Positions 7,562 through 18,381 of a stretch of 64,000 bases of DNA are shown piece by piece. Made by a program: the position numbers and the translations under genes. This DNA comes from Carboxylicivirga sp. M1479. Lineage in GTDB: Bacteria > Bacteroidota > Bacteroidia > Bacteroidales > Marinilabiliaceae. Location of the stretch: contig NZ_VKDE01000029.1 of assembly GCF_007097485.1 (NCBI RefSeq), positions 1-64,000 on the forward strand, read 5' to 3'. The notes beneath the pieces are model-generated. The model ran no database searches and was not told the origin of the DNA. It worked only from the letters and a program-made list of their open reading frames with translations. Within the stretch, counting starts at the first letter, position 1. Each line of letters opens with the position of its first letter.

Positions 7562-7686
7562 TTTTTGTACTTCGCATTACGGGAATACCACAATTGAAAT
7601 TTGGTTGGAATAGGTCTAGATTAATCCATGAATCATGAACTTTAAAGATGGTTCGGCAGTATCACAAAGATTAAATTGATGTAAAA

Positions 7687-8466
7687 TTTTACCGCTGAGT
7701 TAAAGGAGGGCAGAGAGTTTATGCTCAAACAAACCAAAGCCACCACTCGAAAAAGCGTTTCGAACTATTGAAAGTAAGTAATAAGAGTGGATATTGCGAA
7801 TTGAAAATCGTGAATTCATTAATGATAAAAACACATATGAACAAATGGCGGCCTTGACGAAGGAAAAAGGAAGCCTGTAGCAATAAATCCATCTCTGCTG
7901 CGCAGCAATCACCTCTTTCAATAAAGTTTTTGAAATCCTTTTTTGAAAAAGGATGGAAATCGCCTGATAAGGCAAGTATTTTTATTCTGCTCTAGCCGCA
8001 GGGGCTTATCCGTTTTCTCCTTGATGAGAAAAGGATACAAAAGAATATTGATATGATTTTTGTTCCACTCGTAAGAATTCAAACAAGTTTGGTTCTTAAC
8101 TCGCTAATCACAAAAATTCAAGGCTGCTTTTAATCTTGTCTTCTTTTTTTTCTAAAGCCTAAGTGCAACCGAGCGATCTTCGAACAAGTGCAGCTTCTCG
8201 GTTTTACTAAGGCTTTTTTCAAAACGAAACAAATATTAAAAGAGGCCACTATGCATAGCGCATAACTCTCCATCCACCACTCGAAACAGCGTTTCGAACT
8301 ATTGAAAGCTAGTGATAAGAGTGGATATTGCAGAAGGGCGGCCTTGACGAAGGAAAGGGGAAGCCTGACGCAATAAATCCATCTCTGATGCGTAGCAATC
8401 ACCTCTTTCAATAAAGTTTATTGCTCCTCGTTTTTTCTAAAAAAAAATGAGAAATCCGCCTGATAA
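7687..8466 (+). repeat. Mosaic hairpin-rich repeats downstream of clpB
   Basis: Two composite repeats lie here. The first has an ACCGCTGAGTTAAA block (from about 7686) followed by a structured unit at 7743-7972. The second is a terminator-like stem module (about 7985-8262) followed by a structured unit at 8277-8466. The structured unit has CCACTC..GAGTGG enclosing a TCGAAA/TTTCGA hairpin, then GGCGG..CCGCC enclosing CCTTGACGAAGG, a CTTTCAATAAAG hairpin and a last hairpin before the closing stem. In the first unit that last hairpin has a different sequence (ATCCTTTTTTGAAAAAGGAT) from the others but still pairs. Reading frames on the minus strand across these units are by-products of the repeat. 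Confidence 0.75.
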
Positions 8467-8511
8467 TCAAGGTACAATTAACCAATAGAGAACTCACAAG
8501 CATTAAAATAA

Positions 8512-8538
8512 AATCCCCAACTATCATAGTAGGGGATT
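8512..8538 (-). terminator. Terminator downstream of clpB
   Basis: AATCCCC (8512-8518) pairs with GGGGATT (8532-8538), extended inside by ACTAT/ATAGT. On the minus strand it is followed by a T-rich tract, 37 bp after the clpB stop. Confidence 0.75.
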
Positions 8539-8575
8539 ATATTCCATCAGTCAATTAACGCTAAACTCATTCCAA

Positions 8576-11164
8576 TCATTTGTTTTCAAACACCAACTCA
8601 TCTCCCTTCACATCAATTATTATATTGGTTTGAGCATTTACATCTCCTGCCAGTATTTTTTTCGACAACTCGTTTAACACCTTTCGCTGAATAATGCGCT
8701 TTATAGGCCGTGCTCCATATTGCGGTTCAAAACCTGCATTTGCTAAATACGACACAGCTGCATCCGACACACTAAGTAGCATGTCTTTTTTAGCCAATAG
8801 TTTCACCAAAGCATCAAGTTGTATTTTAACAATATCTTTCACCTCGTCCCTGTTTAATGGGGTAAACATCACCAACTCATCAATGCGGTTTAGAAACTCA
8901 GGACGAATTGTGCTCTTCAACAAAGCTAGCACTTCATCCTTGGTTTCCTCAACCACCATCATGCGCCTACCCATATCAATACCTTCAAGCTTATCCTGAA
9001 TAATATGTGCTCCCATGTTCGATGTCATGATGATGATGGTGTTTCTGAAATCAGCCACACGGCCTTTGTTATCAGTCAAACGCCCTTCGTCCAGTACTTG
9101 CAATAATATATTAAAGGTATCAGGGTGTGCTTTCTCAATCTCATCTAACAAAATTACTGAATAGGGCTTGCGACGCACCGCCTCGGTTAACTGCCCCCCT
9201 TCGTCGTATCCCACGTATCCCGGAGGTGCTCCCACCAAACGGCTTACCGCATGTCGTTCCTGATACTCACTCATATCAATGCGCGTTAAGGCATTTTCAT
9301 CGTTAAACAAGTAATCGGCCAATGTCTTTGCCAGTTCTGTTTTACCCACACCTGTAGTTCCTAAAAATAAAAATGATCCAATAGGCTTTCTGCTGTCTTG
9401 CAAGTCTGCTCGTGAGCGTCGCACCGCGTCCGACACCACCTCAATGGCTTCATTTTGTCCAACCACGCGCTTGTGTAACTCATCTTCAAGCTTCAGTAAT
9501 TTTTCACGATCACTTTGCATCATTTTCGAAACAGGTATGCCCGTCCACCTTGCCACCACATCGGCTATATCTTCTGCATTCACCTCTTCTTTAATCAAGG
9601 CATTATGCTCATTTCTTTCTAAATCGCCTTGCAACTGAAGCAACAAACCTTCCTGCTCCTTAATTTTACCGTAGCGCAATTCGGCTACTGTTCCAAAGTC
9701 ACCCTCACGCTCGGCCTTATCAGCTCTCTGCTTATCTTCCTCAATAGAGGCCTTTACCGACTGGATATTATCAACCAGATCTTTTTCAAGTTTCCACTTG
9801 GCAAAAATACTCTCACGCTTCTCTTTTAAATCGGCTAACTCTTTTTTAAGCGTGGATATTTTATTCTTATCCCTTTCGCGTTTGATGGCTTCCAACTCTA
9901 TTTCACCTTGCATAATCTTGCGGTCGAACACATCAAGTTCTTCTGGTTTTGAATTTATCTCCATGCGCAACTTAGCCGACGCTTCATCCATTAAATCGAT
10001 GGCTTTATCAGGTAAAAACCGATCACTTATATAACGCTGCGATAACTCTACTGCGGCCAGTATAGCACTATCTTTAATACGTACCTTATGATGGCTTTCA
10101 TACTTTTCTTTGATACCACGCAAAATAGAAATAGCACTCTCACGATCAGGCTCATCCACCATAACCTTTTGAAACCGACGTTCCAAAGCTTTATCCTTCT
10201 CAAAATACTTTTGATATTCATCAAGGGTAGTAGCACCAATGGCCCGTAGTTCACCACGCGCCAAGGCTGGCTTAAGAATATTGGCAGCATCCATGGCCCC
10301 CTCTCCTCCACCAGCTCCAACAAGCGTATGAATCTCATCGATAAACAACACCACCTTACCGTCTTCCGACACCACCTCTTTAACAACTGATTTTAATCGC
10401 TCTTCAAACTCTCCCTTGTATTTCGCGCCCGCTATAAGAGCACTAATATCCAAAGAATAAATAATTTTATCCTTCAAGTTTTCGGGCACATCACCTTTCA
10501 CTAAACGATGCGCTAAGCCCTCGGCAATAGCTGTTTTTCCTGTTCCCGGCTCGCCTATCAGCATGGGATTATTTTTTGTTCGGCGTGATAATATTTGAAG
10601 TATACGACGAATCTCCCCATCGCGACCTATAACCGGATCAAGTCGTCCATCATTAGCTAGTTTATTTAGATTTCTGGCATATTTATCCAAGGAATTATAA
10701 GTATCCTCCTGCGATTGCGAACTAACATTTTTGCCTTTTCTCAACTCATTAACTGCAGCCGAAAGTTCGTTTTGACTTATTCCATTATCTTTCATTAAAC
10801 GAGCAACATCATCGCTAGCCTTAAGCATAGCAATAAGTAAATGTTCGATTGAAACATACTCATCCTTCATTTTTTTAGCGATGGACATTGCATTATTTAA
10901 TGTTTTCCCAGCTTCTTTCGAAAGCATTTGTTCTCCACCCTGTACTTTAGCAAAACTTTGAATAATACTGTCTAATGTTTTTTGGAACAACTCAGTATTC
11001 ACACCCAGTTTGCTCAAAATAAAGGGCAACACATTTTCATCCACTTCAAAAATACCCTTTAGTATATGGGCATTTTCTATTTGCTGATGCTCATAAGCAT
11101 GCGCAATTTGCTGGGCTTGCTGAATGGCATCTTGCGATTTAATTGTATAGTTATTAAAGTTCAT
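8576..11164 (-). CDS. clpB: ATP-dependent disaggregase ClpB
   Basis: ClpB is a hexameric AAA+ chaperone that extracts polypeptides from aggregates together with DnaK. The start is set at 11164 ([16 protein letters not shown]), matching the family N-terminus; the frame stays open upstream but that extension is not ClpB-like. In the 862-residue protein one sees the Clp N-domain (about 1-145), the first AAA module with Walker A GEPGTGKT and Walker [16 protein letters not shown], the coiled-coil middle domain (about 400-530), and the second AAA module with GTTGVGKT and [13 protein letters not shown], ending in the D2 small domain. No ClpP-loop is expected in ClpB. Structured repeats flank it on both sides; I saw no clear heat-shock operator. 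Confidence 0.97.
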   Translation of the reverse strand: MNFNNYTIKSQDAIQQAQQIAHAYEHQQIENAHILKGIFEVDENVLPFILSKLGVNTELFQKTLDSIIQSFAKVQGGEQMLSKEAGKTLNNAMSIAKKMKDEYVSIEHLLIAMLKASDDVARLMKDNGISQNELSAAVNELRKGKNVSSQSQEDTYNSLDKYARNLNKLANDGRLDPVIGRDGEIRRILQILSRRTKNNPMLIGEPGTGKTAIAEGLAHRLVKGDVPENLKDKIIYSLDISALIAGAKYKGEFEERLKSVVKEVVSEDGKVVLFIDEIHTLVGAGGGEGAMDAANILKPALARGELRAIGATTLDEYQKYFEKDKALERRFQKVMVDEPDRESAISILRGIKEKYESHHKVRIKDSAILAAVELSQRYISDRFLPDKAIDLMDEASAKLRMEINSKPEELDVFDRKIMQGEIELEAIKRERDKNKISTLKKELADLKEKRESIFAKWKLEKDLVDNIQSVKASIEEDKQRADKAEREGDFGTVAELRYGKIKEQEGLLLQLQGDLERNEHNALIKEEVNAEDIADVVARWTGIPVSKMMQSDREKLLKLEDELHKRVVGQNEAIEVVSDAVRRSRADLQDSRKPIGSFLFLGTTGVGKTELAKTLADYLFNDENALTRIDMSEYQERHAVSRLVGAPPGYVGYDEGGQLTEAVRRKPYSVILLDEIEKAHPDTFNILLQVLDEGRLTDNKGRVADFRNTIIIMTSNMGAHIIQDKLEGIDMGRRMMVVEETKDEVLALLKSTIRPEFLNRIDELVMFTPLNRDEVKDIVKIQLDALVKLLAKKDMLLSVSDAAVSYLANAGFEPQYGARPIKRIIQRKVLNELSKKILAGDVNAQTNIIIDVKGDELVFENK

Positions 11165-13258
11165 TTTTGTTTCGTTGAATGTTTGTAATGTATTTATCCA
11201 AAACCTCGTTCTACAAGGCTCGTTTTTCAGAACTCTTGAACGCCTCATTCCAAAAAAATCAATTCGTGTACCACATTTGCAATCAAGCCAATTTGACACT
11301 AAAAAACTCTAAATCAATGTCTTTTTGTCGCACCCCTATTGAAATATCATGTAATTATGTCAATTATTTCATTTCTCGTTTAAATTTTTGATATCCTTTT
11401 TTTAAGATGAAAACCGCCAGTTAGGCAATTAACTAACGTTCTTTAATCATCCATTAGTGGCTTTTACCACAAACCTAACAACAGAATGATGTAAAACACT
11501 ACCACAGAGTTAAAAAAGAACACAGAGTTTATTCTCATACGAACCACTTCTCCACTCGAAAGGATAGTTTAGAATTATTGAAAGAGAGTAATAAAAGCTG
11601 ATGTTGTTATCTTCTGCTCAAGCCGAAGTGACTTATCCTTTTTCTCCTTGATGAGAAAAGGATACAAAAGAATCAAGGCTACTTTTGATCTTGTCTTCTT
11701 TTTTTTCTAAAGCCTAAGTGCAACCGAGCGATCTTCGAACAAGTTCTCAACTTCTCGGTTTTACTATGGCTTTTTTCAAAACGAAACCAATATTAAAAGA
11801 GGCCACTATACATGACGCATAAAAAAAACAATCATAATTAGTCAAACCAAGATCCTTAATACAATACTCATCACCCACCACTCGAAACAAGGTTTCGAAC
11901 TATTGAAAGCCAGTGATAAGAGTGGATATTGCAGAATGGCGGCCTTGACGAAGGAAAGGGGAAGCCTGTAGCAATAAATCCATCTCTGGTGCGTAGCAAT
12001 CACCTCTTTCAATAAAGTTTTTTGCTCCTCGTTTTTTCTAAAAAAATGAGGAATCCGCCTGATAAGGTTAGTATCTTTTTTGTGCTCAAGCCGCACAGGC
12101 TTCTACTTTTGATTCATGAGTGTTGTTTTATAATGTATTCACGATTTACGCTACGCTCCAATTGCCTTCAGTCGCAAAAGTAGACAAAAGGTCCGCTGAC
12201 GGCAGCACTCGATGACCTTTCTAATTTTATTCACTGAATTAAAAGAACTCACCCTAATAAAAAAATCGGGCTCAAACAGCTTTTAATTCTACGCTCATTT
12301 CAATTGAAAGGTGCCCATCTGCGTTGCTGAGGTCAGGAAGCTAAGAACTCAAAGCAAACGGACTTTTCCCCACTCGAAACAAGTTTTCGAACATTGAAAG
12401 TAAGTGATAAGAGTGGATATTGCGGAATGGCGGCCTTGACGAAGGAAAGGGGAAGCCTGTAGCAATAAATCCATCTCTGGTGCGTAGCAATCACCTCTTT
12501 CAATAAAGTTTTTTGCTCCTCGTTTTTTCTAAAAAAATGAGGAATCCGCCTGATAAGGTTAGTATCTTTTTTGTGCTCAAGCCGCACAGGCTTCTACTTT
12601 TGCCTACAGTCGCAAAAGTAGACAAAAGGTCCGCTGACGGCAGCACTCGATGACCTTTCTAATTTTATTCACTGAATTAAAAGAACTCACCCGAATAAAA
12701 AAATCGGGCTCAAACAGCTTTTAATTCTACGCTCATTTCAATTGAAAGGTGCCCATCTGCGTTGCTGAGGTCAGGAAGCTAGGAACTCAAAGCAAACGGA
12801 CTTTTCCCCACTCGAAACGATAGTTTCGAACTATTGAAAGTAAGTGATAAGAGTGGATATTGCAGAAGGGCGGCCTTGACGAAGGAAAGGGGAAGTCTGT
12901 AGCAATAAATCCATCTCTGGTGCGTAGCAATCACCTCTTTCAATAAAGTTTTTTGCTCCTCGTTTTTTCTGAAAAAATGAGGAATCCGCCTGATAAGGCA
13001 ATTAATTATCTTTCTTTAATCAACCTTTAGTGACTTTTACCACAAACCTAACAACAGAGTGATGTAAAACACTACCGCAGAGTTAAAGAAGAACACAGAG
13101 TTTATTCTCATACGAACAACTTCCCCACTCGAAACAAGGTTTCGAACTATTGAAAGTAAGTGATAGATACGGCTATTATTGAAAAGCGGCAAATACCCTA
13201 GAAAATAACAAAATGCCTCTACACTTGTTATATTCATGATTCACCCAAAACCATTGTT
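11165..13258. repeat. Mosaic repeat region upstream of clpB, with 438-bp tandem
   Basis: No gene is supported here. From about 11401 to 13170 it consists of repeat modules. A CAGAGTTAAA block occurs twice (about 11501 and 13071), each followed by a CCACTC hairpin start (11556, 13127). A stem module lies at about 11615-11822. Three full structured units follow at 11878-12067, 12370-12558 and 12808-12998. The last two belong to a 438-bp tandem duplication (12163-12600, then from 12601, the second copy shortened). All units have the same orientation. Minus-strand reading frames at 11842-12096 and 12333-12587 are nearly identical because they lie in repeats. The clpB promoter should lie within 11165-11400. 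Confidence 0.8.
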
Positions 13259-14656
13259 ATGCAAAAGATCTTCTATTTAGTTCTTATCTTGATATCAGCA
13301 TTCACCTGTTCGTGCTTTAATAAAAAATCAAAACCCCAGGTTATCAGCGAGGGTCAAGTACTTTTTGACAATTACTGTGTAGGTTGCCACAACGCCACTA
13401 AATCGCCTTTCACCAATCGAAAGTGGCTATTCGGCGATGATAAAAAAGAAATTATCAAAAGCATTCAACACGGTCGTGTATCCTATGGTATGCCTGCTTT
13501 TAGCGATGGTTTAAGCATTCAACAAATTGACTTACTGGCCGATTATATTCTCTCCCTCAAAGAAGAAGAAAAAGACAATAGCACATCACTTATTAGCGAG
13601 GTGCAAATTATTGAAAGCGAAGTACAAACCTTTAGAATAGATACCGTTGTGACTGGCTTAGATGTACCGTGGGGAATGGCATTCCTACCCTCTGGCGACA
13701 TACTCATTTCGGAGCGCAGTGGTGAGCTTTTGATCCATTCAAAAAACGGACAGCTTAGTAAGATCATCAACCCACCCAAGGTATTGGCCAAAGGTCAGGG
13801 AGGATTACTTGATTTAAAACTACACCCCCAATACAATACTAACGGATGGCTATACATCGCGTACTCATCGCCCAACAAGCACAAAAGTAATCTGGCCAAT
13901 ACCGCTATTATGCGGGCTCGCTTAAAAGGCAATCAACTAGTGGATGAAGAAGTTATTTTTAAAGCTTCACCCGAAACTGATAAGCGTCACCATTACGGTT
14001 GTAAGCTGGAGTTTGATAAGGATGGTTATCTCTATTTTTCGGTGGGCGACCGTGGTAATCGCGATGAGCACCCACAGGCACTGGATAACGACTGCGGCAA
14101 GATTCACCGCATTCACGACGACGGAAGCATCCCCAACGACAATCCATTTGTATCAAGCAAGGGCGCCAAGGCATCAATCTATTCCTATGGGCATCGTAAC
14201 CCTCAAGGGGTATGCATGCATCCGGTAACAGGTCGTATATGGACTGATGAGCACGGTCCAAAAGGAGGAGATGAAATTAACCTGATTGAAGCAGGCAAAA
14301 ACTATGGATGGCCACTTATTTCCTTTGGCATTAATTACAATGGCACCACCTTTACCAGCGACACGGCCATGGTGGGCATGGAACAACCAATTACCTATTG
14401 GGTACCAAGCATTGCGCCCTGTGGTATGACATTCGTAAAAGGCGATCGTTATCCTGCCTGGAAACACAATATCTTAACAGGTTCATTACGTTTTAAATAC
14501 CTCCATCGTGTGGTATTAGATGGCGAAAAAGTAATTCATCAGGAAAAACTACTGGAAGACATCGGTCGCCTCAGAAATGTTGAAATGGGACCCGATGGCT
14601 ACATTTATATCGCCATTGAAAAACCAGGTAAGATACTCCGACTAATGCCATTATAA
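13259..14656 (+). CDS. Cytochrome c / PQQ-type sugar dehydrogenase fusion
   Basis: This 465-residue exported protein, probably a lipoprotein (cysteines at 17 and 19 after a hydrophobic leader), joins two domains. Residues about 30-105 form a class I cytochrome c with CVGCH at 40-44 and a likely axial methionine at 78. Residues about 125-465 form a soluble glucose/sorbosone-dehydrogenase (YliI/Asd-like) six-bladed propeller: VPWGMAFLPSGDILISER, HHYGCKLEFDKDGYLYFSVGD, SYGHRNPQGV and DEHGPKGGDEINLI. The family oxidises aldose sugars with PQQ, and the fused haem could take the electrons. A TonB-dependent receptor gene starts 12 bp downstream, suggesting an operon. The substrate is not known. Confidence 0.88.
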   Translation: MQKIFYLVLILISAFTCSCFNKKSKPQVISEGQVLFDNYCVGCHNATKSPFTNRKWLFGDDKKEIIKSIQHGRVSYGMPAFSDGLSIQQIDLLADYILSLKEEEKDNSTSLISEVQIIESEVQTFRIDTVVTGLDVPWGMAFLPSGDILISERSGELLIHSKNGQLSKIINPPKVLAKGQGGLLDLKLHPQYNTNGWLYIAYSSPNKHKSNLANTAIMRARLKGNQLVDEEVIFKASPETDKRHHYGCKLEFDKDGYLYFSVGDRGNRDEHPQALDNDCGKIHRIHDDGSIPNDNPFVSSKGAKASIYSYGHRNPQGVCMHPVTGRIWTDEHGPKGGDEINLIEAGKNYGWPLISFGINYNGTTFTSDTAMVGMEQPITYWVPSIAPCGMTFVKGDRYPAWKHNILTGSLRFKYLHRVVLDGEKVIHQEKLLEDIGRLRNVEMGPDGYIYIAIEKPGKILRLMPL

Positions 14657-14668
14657 GCATTTGCACCT

Positions 14669-16705
14669 ATGCGCATAGTACTAACAGTTGTGGCTCTGCT
14701 ATTGAGCACCATTGGCTTTTCGCAAGGCCAATCTTATGAGAAGCCTGACACACTGAATTCGACACAGATAATGTTGGATGAAGTAAGTATTAATGCGCCC
14801 ATTCGTTTAGGAGCCTTGCAACAATGGAGCGGTAGCTTCTCCCTTATCGACTCCCTAAAGATGGAGCTGGGCAATAGTTACCAAATAAGCAATCAGCTGA
14901 ATTCACTACCTGGTGTATTAATGCAACAAGGCACCTTCAACACAAGCCGCATAACCATTAGGGGTATTGGTTCGCGCACACCTTATAATAGTAATCGCAT
15001 TAAGGTATACTGGGGCGATATCCCTCTAACAGATGGCGATGGAGTTAGCTCAATCGAAGATATAGGCTTCAACGATATTCACTCCATCATGGTACTTAAG
15101 GGTCCTTCTTCAGCTTTGTACGGAGCAGGATTGGGCGGTGTCATTCTCATCAATCCATGGACCATTCAAAACAATGGCTATAAGCACAGCCTGCAGAGTG
15201 AGGTAGGCAGCTATGGCACTTTTTCAAATCTAATAAGTACAAGCCTAAAAGGTAAAAAGGGACACACTTGGTTAAATGTCAATCACCTGCAAACAGATGG
15301 CTACAGAGACAACAGTGAATACAAGCGCTACAACATTACCTTAAAAGGCAAATATCAGCTTGGCAAAAGCTACCTCCATTATTTGTATAACTACCGCCAC
15401 CTCTATGGTCAAATTCCCAGTTCGCTCGACAGCACTGATTTTTACAAGCAGCCAACAAAAGCAGCTGACTCATGGGCTGCCATTGAAGGTTACGAAAAAT
15501 CCAATCGTCATATTCTTAATGTCGGTCTCAGTTCAATGTTGAGTCCATCCGTATCCCACACCATCAATATTTTCGGCATCACCACCTCATTGGATGAGCT
15601 TCGTCCGTTTAACCGGCTCGACGAATCAAAAAGATCGCTGGGACTGAGGGACAAGTTAACTTATCAATCCAAATTGTTTAACATCGATGGTGGTATCGAA
15701 GCCATGCTCGAAAACAATGCTCTCTCTCTGTTTGGCGTAAAAGAGCACAGCAAGGGAGAACGACTGAGTGAAAATAAGATACAACGCAATTATTTTAATG
15801 TTTTTGGATTAATCAACTACCTTCCAAACTCCCGGCTAAGCCTTCAAACTGGCTTTAACCTAAACCTTACCAATTATAGTAATACCAACTATTTTACCAC
15901 TCAAAAAACAACGCACCATTACCCACTTGTCTTCTCCCCACGAGCAGGTGCCAGCTATCAGATCTTTAATCACTCAAATATTTATGCCGCACTGGGCCAT
16001 GGCTTTTCACCACCATCAGTCGAGGAAGCTCAAATGCCAGATGGCTCTTTTAATCCGGACATCAAGCCTGAAGAGGGCTATCATATTGATGTGGGATACC
16101 GCTTTGTATCGAAGAATAATAACACATCAGCAGAAATAACCACCTATTGGATGAAAATGAACAACCTATTGGTGACAAAGCGTGAAAGTGAAGAGGTATT
16201 CTATGGTGTTAATGCCGGAGCAACAAGCCATCAAGGCATTGAGGCCCGTCTCAATCATCGTGTATTCATCAATGCTAATACACTTACATTTAATGCCTCT
16301 TATACACAATCGCTTAATACTTTTGATGATTTTACTGATGATGGGGTCAACTATCAGAACAATCACTTGCCCGGCATTCCCGAATACTCACTTTTTATTC
16401 AAACGATATTCACCACAAGGTCTAACACACTGCAAGTAAACTATCGACACAACGGAATGCAGTACCTTAACGATAGTAATAGTAAACGATACAAAGCATT
16501 TGGTGTACTCAATGCCAAATTAAACCACACCGTTAAATGGAACGCATTGAAAGCAAACATTTATTTGGGAGCCAACAATCTATTAAATCAGCACTATGCC
16601 TCCATGCTTTTGATTAACGCACCGTCCTTTGGTAATAAACCGGCTCGCTATTACTACCCTGGTTTGCCGTTTAATATGTATGGAGGATTGAGTATCTGCA
16701 TTTGA
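14669..16705 (+). CDS. TonB-dependent outer membrane receptor
   Basis: The 678-residue protein has a signal peptide (cut near GFSQGQ), a plug domain (about residues 35-165, with ISNQLNSLPGVLMQQG, ITIRGIGSRTPYNSNRIKVYWGDIPLTDGDG and IMVLKGPSSALYGAGLGGVI) and a beta-barrel ending in an aromatic-rich strand (NMYGGLSICI). It lacks the N-terminal carboxypeptidase-like domain and SusD partner of glycan receptors, so a siderophore, metal, vitamin or cofactor ligand is more likely. Its position 12 bp after a PQQ-type dehydrogenase suggests that import or cofactor supply is linked to that enzyme, perhaps PQQ itself; this is inference. Confidence 0.93.
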   Translation: MRIVLTVVALLLSTIGFSQGQSYEKPDTLNSTQIMLDEVSINAPIRLGALQQWSGSFSLIDSLKMELGNSYQISNQLNSLPGVLMQQGTFNTSRITIRGIGSRTPYNSNRIKVYWGDIPLTDGDGVSSIEDIGFNDIHSIMVLKGPSSALYGAGLGGVILINPWTIQNNGYKHSLQSEVGSYGTFSNLISTSLKGKKGHTWLNVNHLQTDGYRDNSEYKRYNITLKGKYQLGKSYLHYLYNYRHLYGQIPSSLDSTDFYKQPTKAADSWAAIEGYEKSNRHILNVGLSSMLSPSVSHTINIFGITTSLDELRPFNRLDESKRSLGLRDKLTYQSKLFNIDGGIEAMLENNALSLFGVKEHSKGERLSENKIQRNYFNVFGLINYLPNSRLSLQTGFNLNLTNYSNTNYFTTQKTTHHYPLVFSPRAGASYQIFNHSNIYAALGHGFSPPSVEEAQMPDGSFNPDIKPEEGYHIDVGYRFVSKNNNTSAEITTYWMKMNNLLVTKRESEEVFYGVNAGATSHQGIEARLNHRVFINANTLTFNASYTQSLNTFDDFTDDGVNYQNNHLPGIPEYSLFIQTIFTTRSNTLQVNYRHNGMQYLNDSNSKRYKAFGVLNAKLNHTVKWNALKANIYLGANNLLNQHYASMLLINAPSFGNKPARYYYPGLPFNMYGGLSICI

Positions 16706-16980
16706 GAGTTACAGCTCGCAACATCTTTGTATAGACATAAAACAATCAAGTATAAAGATTAACAACACACCGCCCACCCAAACACCCACACAATTCACGA
16801 CAAATTTCTTTAATCAATTACTGATTTTTTTCTTTATAATTCTTTTACAACCAACATTTTACACTACCAATTAGTCAATTCACCTTACAGATAGCATATT
16901 AACTGTAAGTAATTGGCTCTATTTTTATTCATTCTAAATACAAATACCTTTTAACATATATGACAATTCCATTACTTCGC

Positions 16981-16988
16981 TACATTTG
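16981..16988 (+). promoter_or_regulatory. -7 box of rseC-rnf operon promoter
   Basis: TACATTTG matches the Bacteroidota -7 consensus TAnnTTTG. A transcript would begin near 16992-16996, inside the first codons of the longer reading frame that starts at 16960. This favours the start codon at 17002 for rseC. The -33 element is not clear (T-rich at about 16953). Confidence 0.55.
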
Positions 16989-17001
16989 TGATCCTACGTA
17001 T

Positions 17002-17427
17002 ATGGCAGACATTGATTACATAGAGCACGAGGGCGTTGTAACAGAGGTAACAACGCAACTGGTAAAGGTCAGAATCGTTAACGAATCTGCATGCGCATCG
17101 TGCCATGCAAGTGGTTCGTGTACAGCGGCTGATTTGCAAGATAAACTCATTGATGTGTATCAATCTGAAAGCGATTTTAAACCAGGACAAAAAGTAATGT
17201 TACTGGGCAAAAAATCATTGGCTCCCAAAGCCGTTCTGCTGGCCTACGTATATCCCATCCTTTTGATTTTAGCAGTGTTAATTGCTACTTTTTACATTCT
17301 CGATAATGAATTATTAGCAGGCGGGCTTGCATTAGCGGCTTTGGTTCCTTATTACGCTATTATCTATTCTCTAAAGGATAAATTAAAACGAACTTTTTCA
17401 TTTTCAATAAAACATCAAATCAACTAA
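17002..17427 (+). CDS. rseC: RseC family SoxR-reducing/RNF-associated protein
   Basis: I take the ATG at 17002 ([13 protein letters not shown]) because a promoter box lies inside the upstream extension and because family members begin with this stretch. The 141-residue protein has an N-terminal small beta domain with a cysteine cluster ([11 protein letters not shown], four Cys) and two adjacent membrane helices (about residues 73-94 and 98-118). RseC proteins work with the RNF/Rsx electron-transfer complex, and in enterobacteria with reduction of SoxR. The gene ends one base before the rnfB ATG, which fixes its association with RNF. Confidence 0.88.
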   Translation: MADIDYIEHEGVVTEVTTQLVKVRIVNESACASCHASGSCTAADLQDKLIDVYQSESDFKPGQKVMLLGKKSLAPKAVLLAYVYPILLILAVLIATFYILDNELLAGGLALAALVPYYAIIYSLKDKLKRTFSFSIKHQIN

Positions 17428-17428
17428 T

Positions 17429-18289
17429 ATGAGTGTTGTTCTGATAACTATAATCTCGTTAGGTGTGTTAGGGGCTTTAGCTGCTATCATACTTTATTTT
17501 GTAGCACAGAAGTTTAAAGTATTTGAAGATCCACGAATTGACCAGGTTGAGGAAGCTTTACCTGCTGCCAATTGTGGTGGTTGTGGTTTTCCTGGTTGTC
17601 GTGCTTTTGCCGAAGCTATGGTTAAGTCCGATGATATTTCAGACTTAAACTGTCCGGTTGGAGGTGCCGAAACAATGAGTGCTGCTGCTGCCATTTTAGG
17701 CAAAGAAGTAAGTGCTGCCGCTCCAATGGTTGCAGTTGTTCGTTGTAACGGAACTTGTGAAAACCGTCCGCGAGTAACGGAATATGATGGCGCTACATCG
17801 TGTACCATTGCCTCATCGTTATATGGAGGCGATACGGGTTGTTCCAATGGCTGTTTAGGTCTTGGCGAATGTGTTGATGCTTGTGATTTCAATGCCATGT
17901 ACATGGATGAAGAAACTGGCTTACCTGTTATTAAAGAAGATAACTGTGTTTCGTGTGGGGCTTGTGTTGATGCCTGTCCGAAAAACATTATTGAGCTTCG
18001 TAAGAAAGGTCCTAAGAGCCGTCGCATTTTTGTATCGTGTGTTAATACCGACAAAGGAGCGCCAGCTAAAAAGGCTTGTTCTGCAGCTTGTATCGCGTGT
18101 AAAAAGTGTCAAAAGATTTGTCCTTTTGATGCCATTACAGTGGAAAACAACTTGGCCTACATCGATTACGACAAGTGTAAATTATGCCGTAAATGTGTCG
18201 CTGAGTGTCCAACCAATGCTATTCACATGGTAAACTTCCCACCTCCTAAGCCAAAGGTTGAAAAACCAGTAGAGGAAAAAGCGGAATAG
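17429..18289 (+). CDS. rnfB: RNF complex ferredoxin subunit RnfB
   Basis: RnfB receives electrons from reduced ferredoxin and passes them into the membrane-bound RNF complex. The 286-residue protein has one N-terminal membrane helix (residues 4-25), the conserved [4Fe-4S] cluster motif of the family ([13 protein letters not shown], further Cys in LNCPVGG), then several ferredoxin motifs: [48 protein letters not shown] and [16 protein letters not shown]. It ends in a proline-rich charged tail ([16 protein letters not shown]). It follows rseC by one base and precedes rnfC by 92 bp. Confidence 0.97.
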   Translation: MSVVLITIISLGVLGALAAIILYFVAQKFKVFEDPRIDQVEEALPAANCGGCGFPGCRAFAEAMVKSDDISDLNCPVGGAETMSAAAAILGKEVSAAAPMVAVVRCNGTCENRPRVTEYDGATSCTIASSLYGGDTGCSNGCLGLGECVDACDFNAMYMDEETGLPVIKEDNCVSCGACVDACPKNIIELRKKGPKSRRIFVSCVNTDKGAPAKKACSAACIACKKCQKICPFDAITVENNLAYIDYDKCKLCRKCVAECPTNAIHMVNFPPPKPKVEKPVEEKAE

Positions 18290-18366
18290 CAAATGTACGC
18301 CGCAGCTCAACAACCGAAATTTAAAACTCGGTTTTTAGAAATTAGAATATTATTAAAAACATTATA

Positions 18367-18374
18367 AAAGGAGG
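18367..18374 (+). promoter_or_regulatory. Strong Shine-Dalgarno before GTG start of rnfC
   Basis: AAAGGAGG lies 7 nt before a GTG codon at 18382. Most genes here have A-rich starts without such a sequence, so this strong site probably compensates for the GTG start and fixes the rnfC start. Confidence 0.75.
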
Positions 18375-18381
18375 ACCAATC

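Noticed and set aside
7700-12587. Several minus-strand reading frames (7700-7975, 8130-8411, 11842-12096, 12333-12587) with a shared KEVIATHQRWIYC stretch
   Set aside because: They are repeat copies rich in hairpins; the frames change length and end at repeat borders, the stems rather than the protein are kept, and there is no start context.
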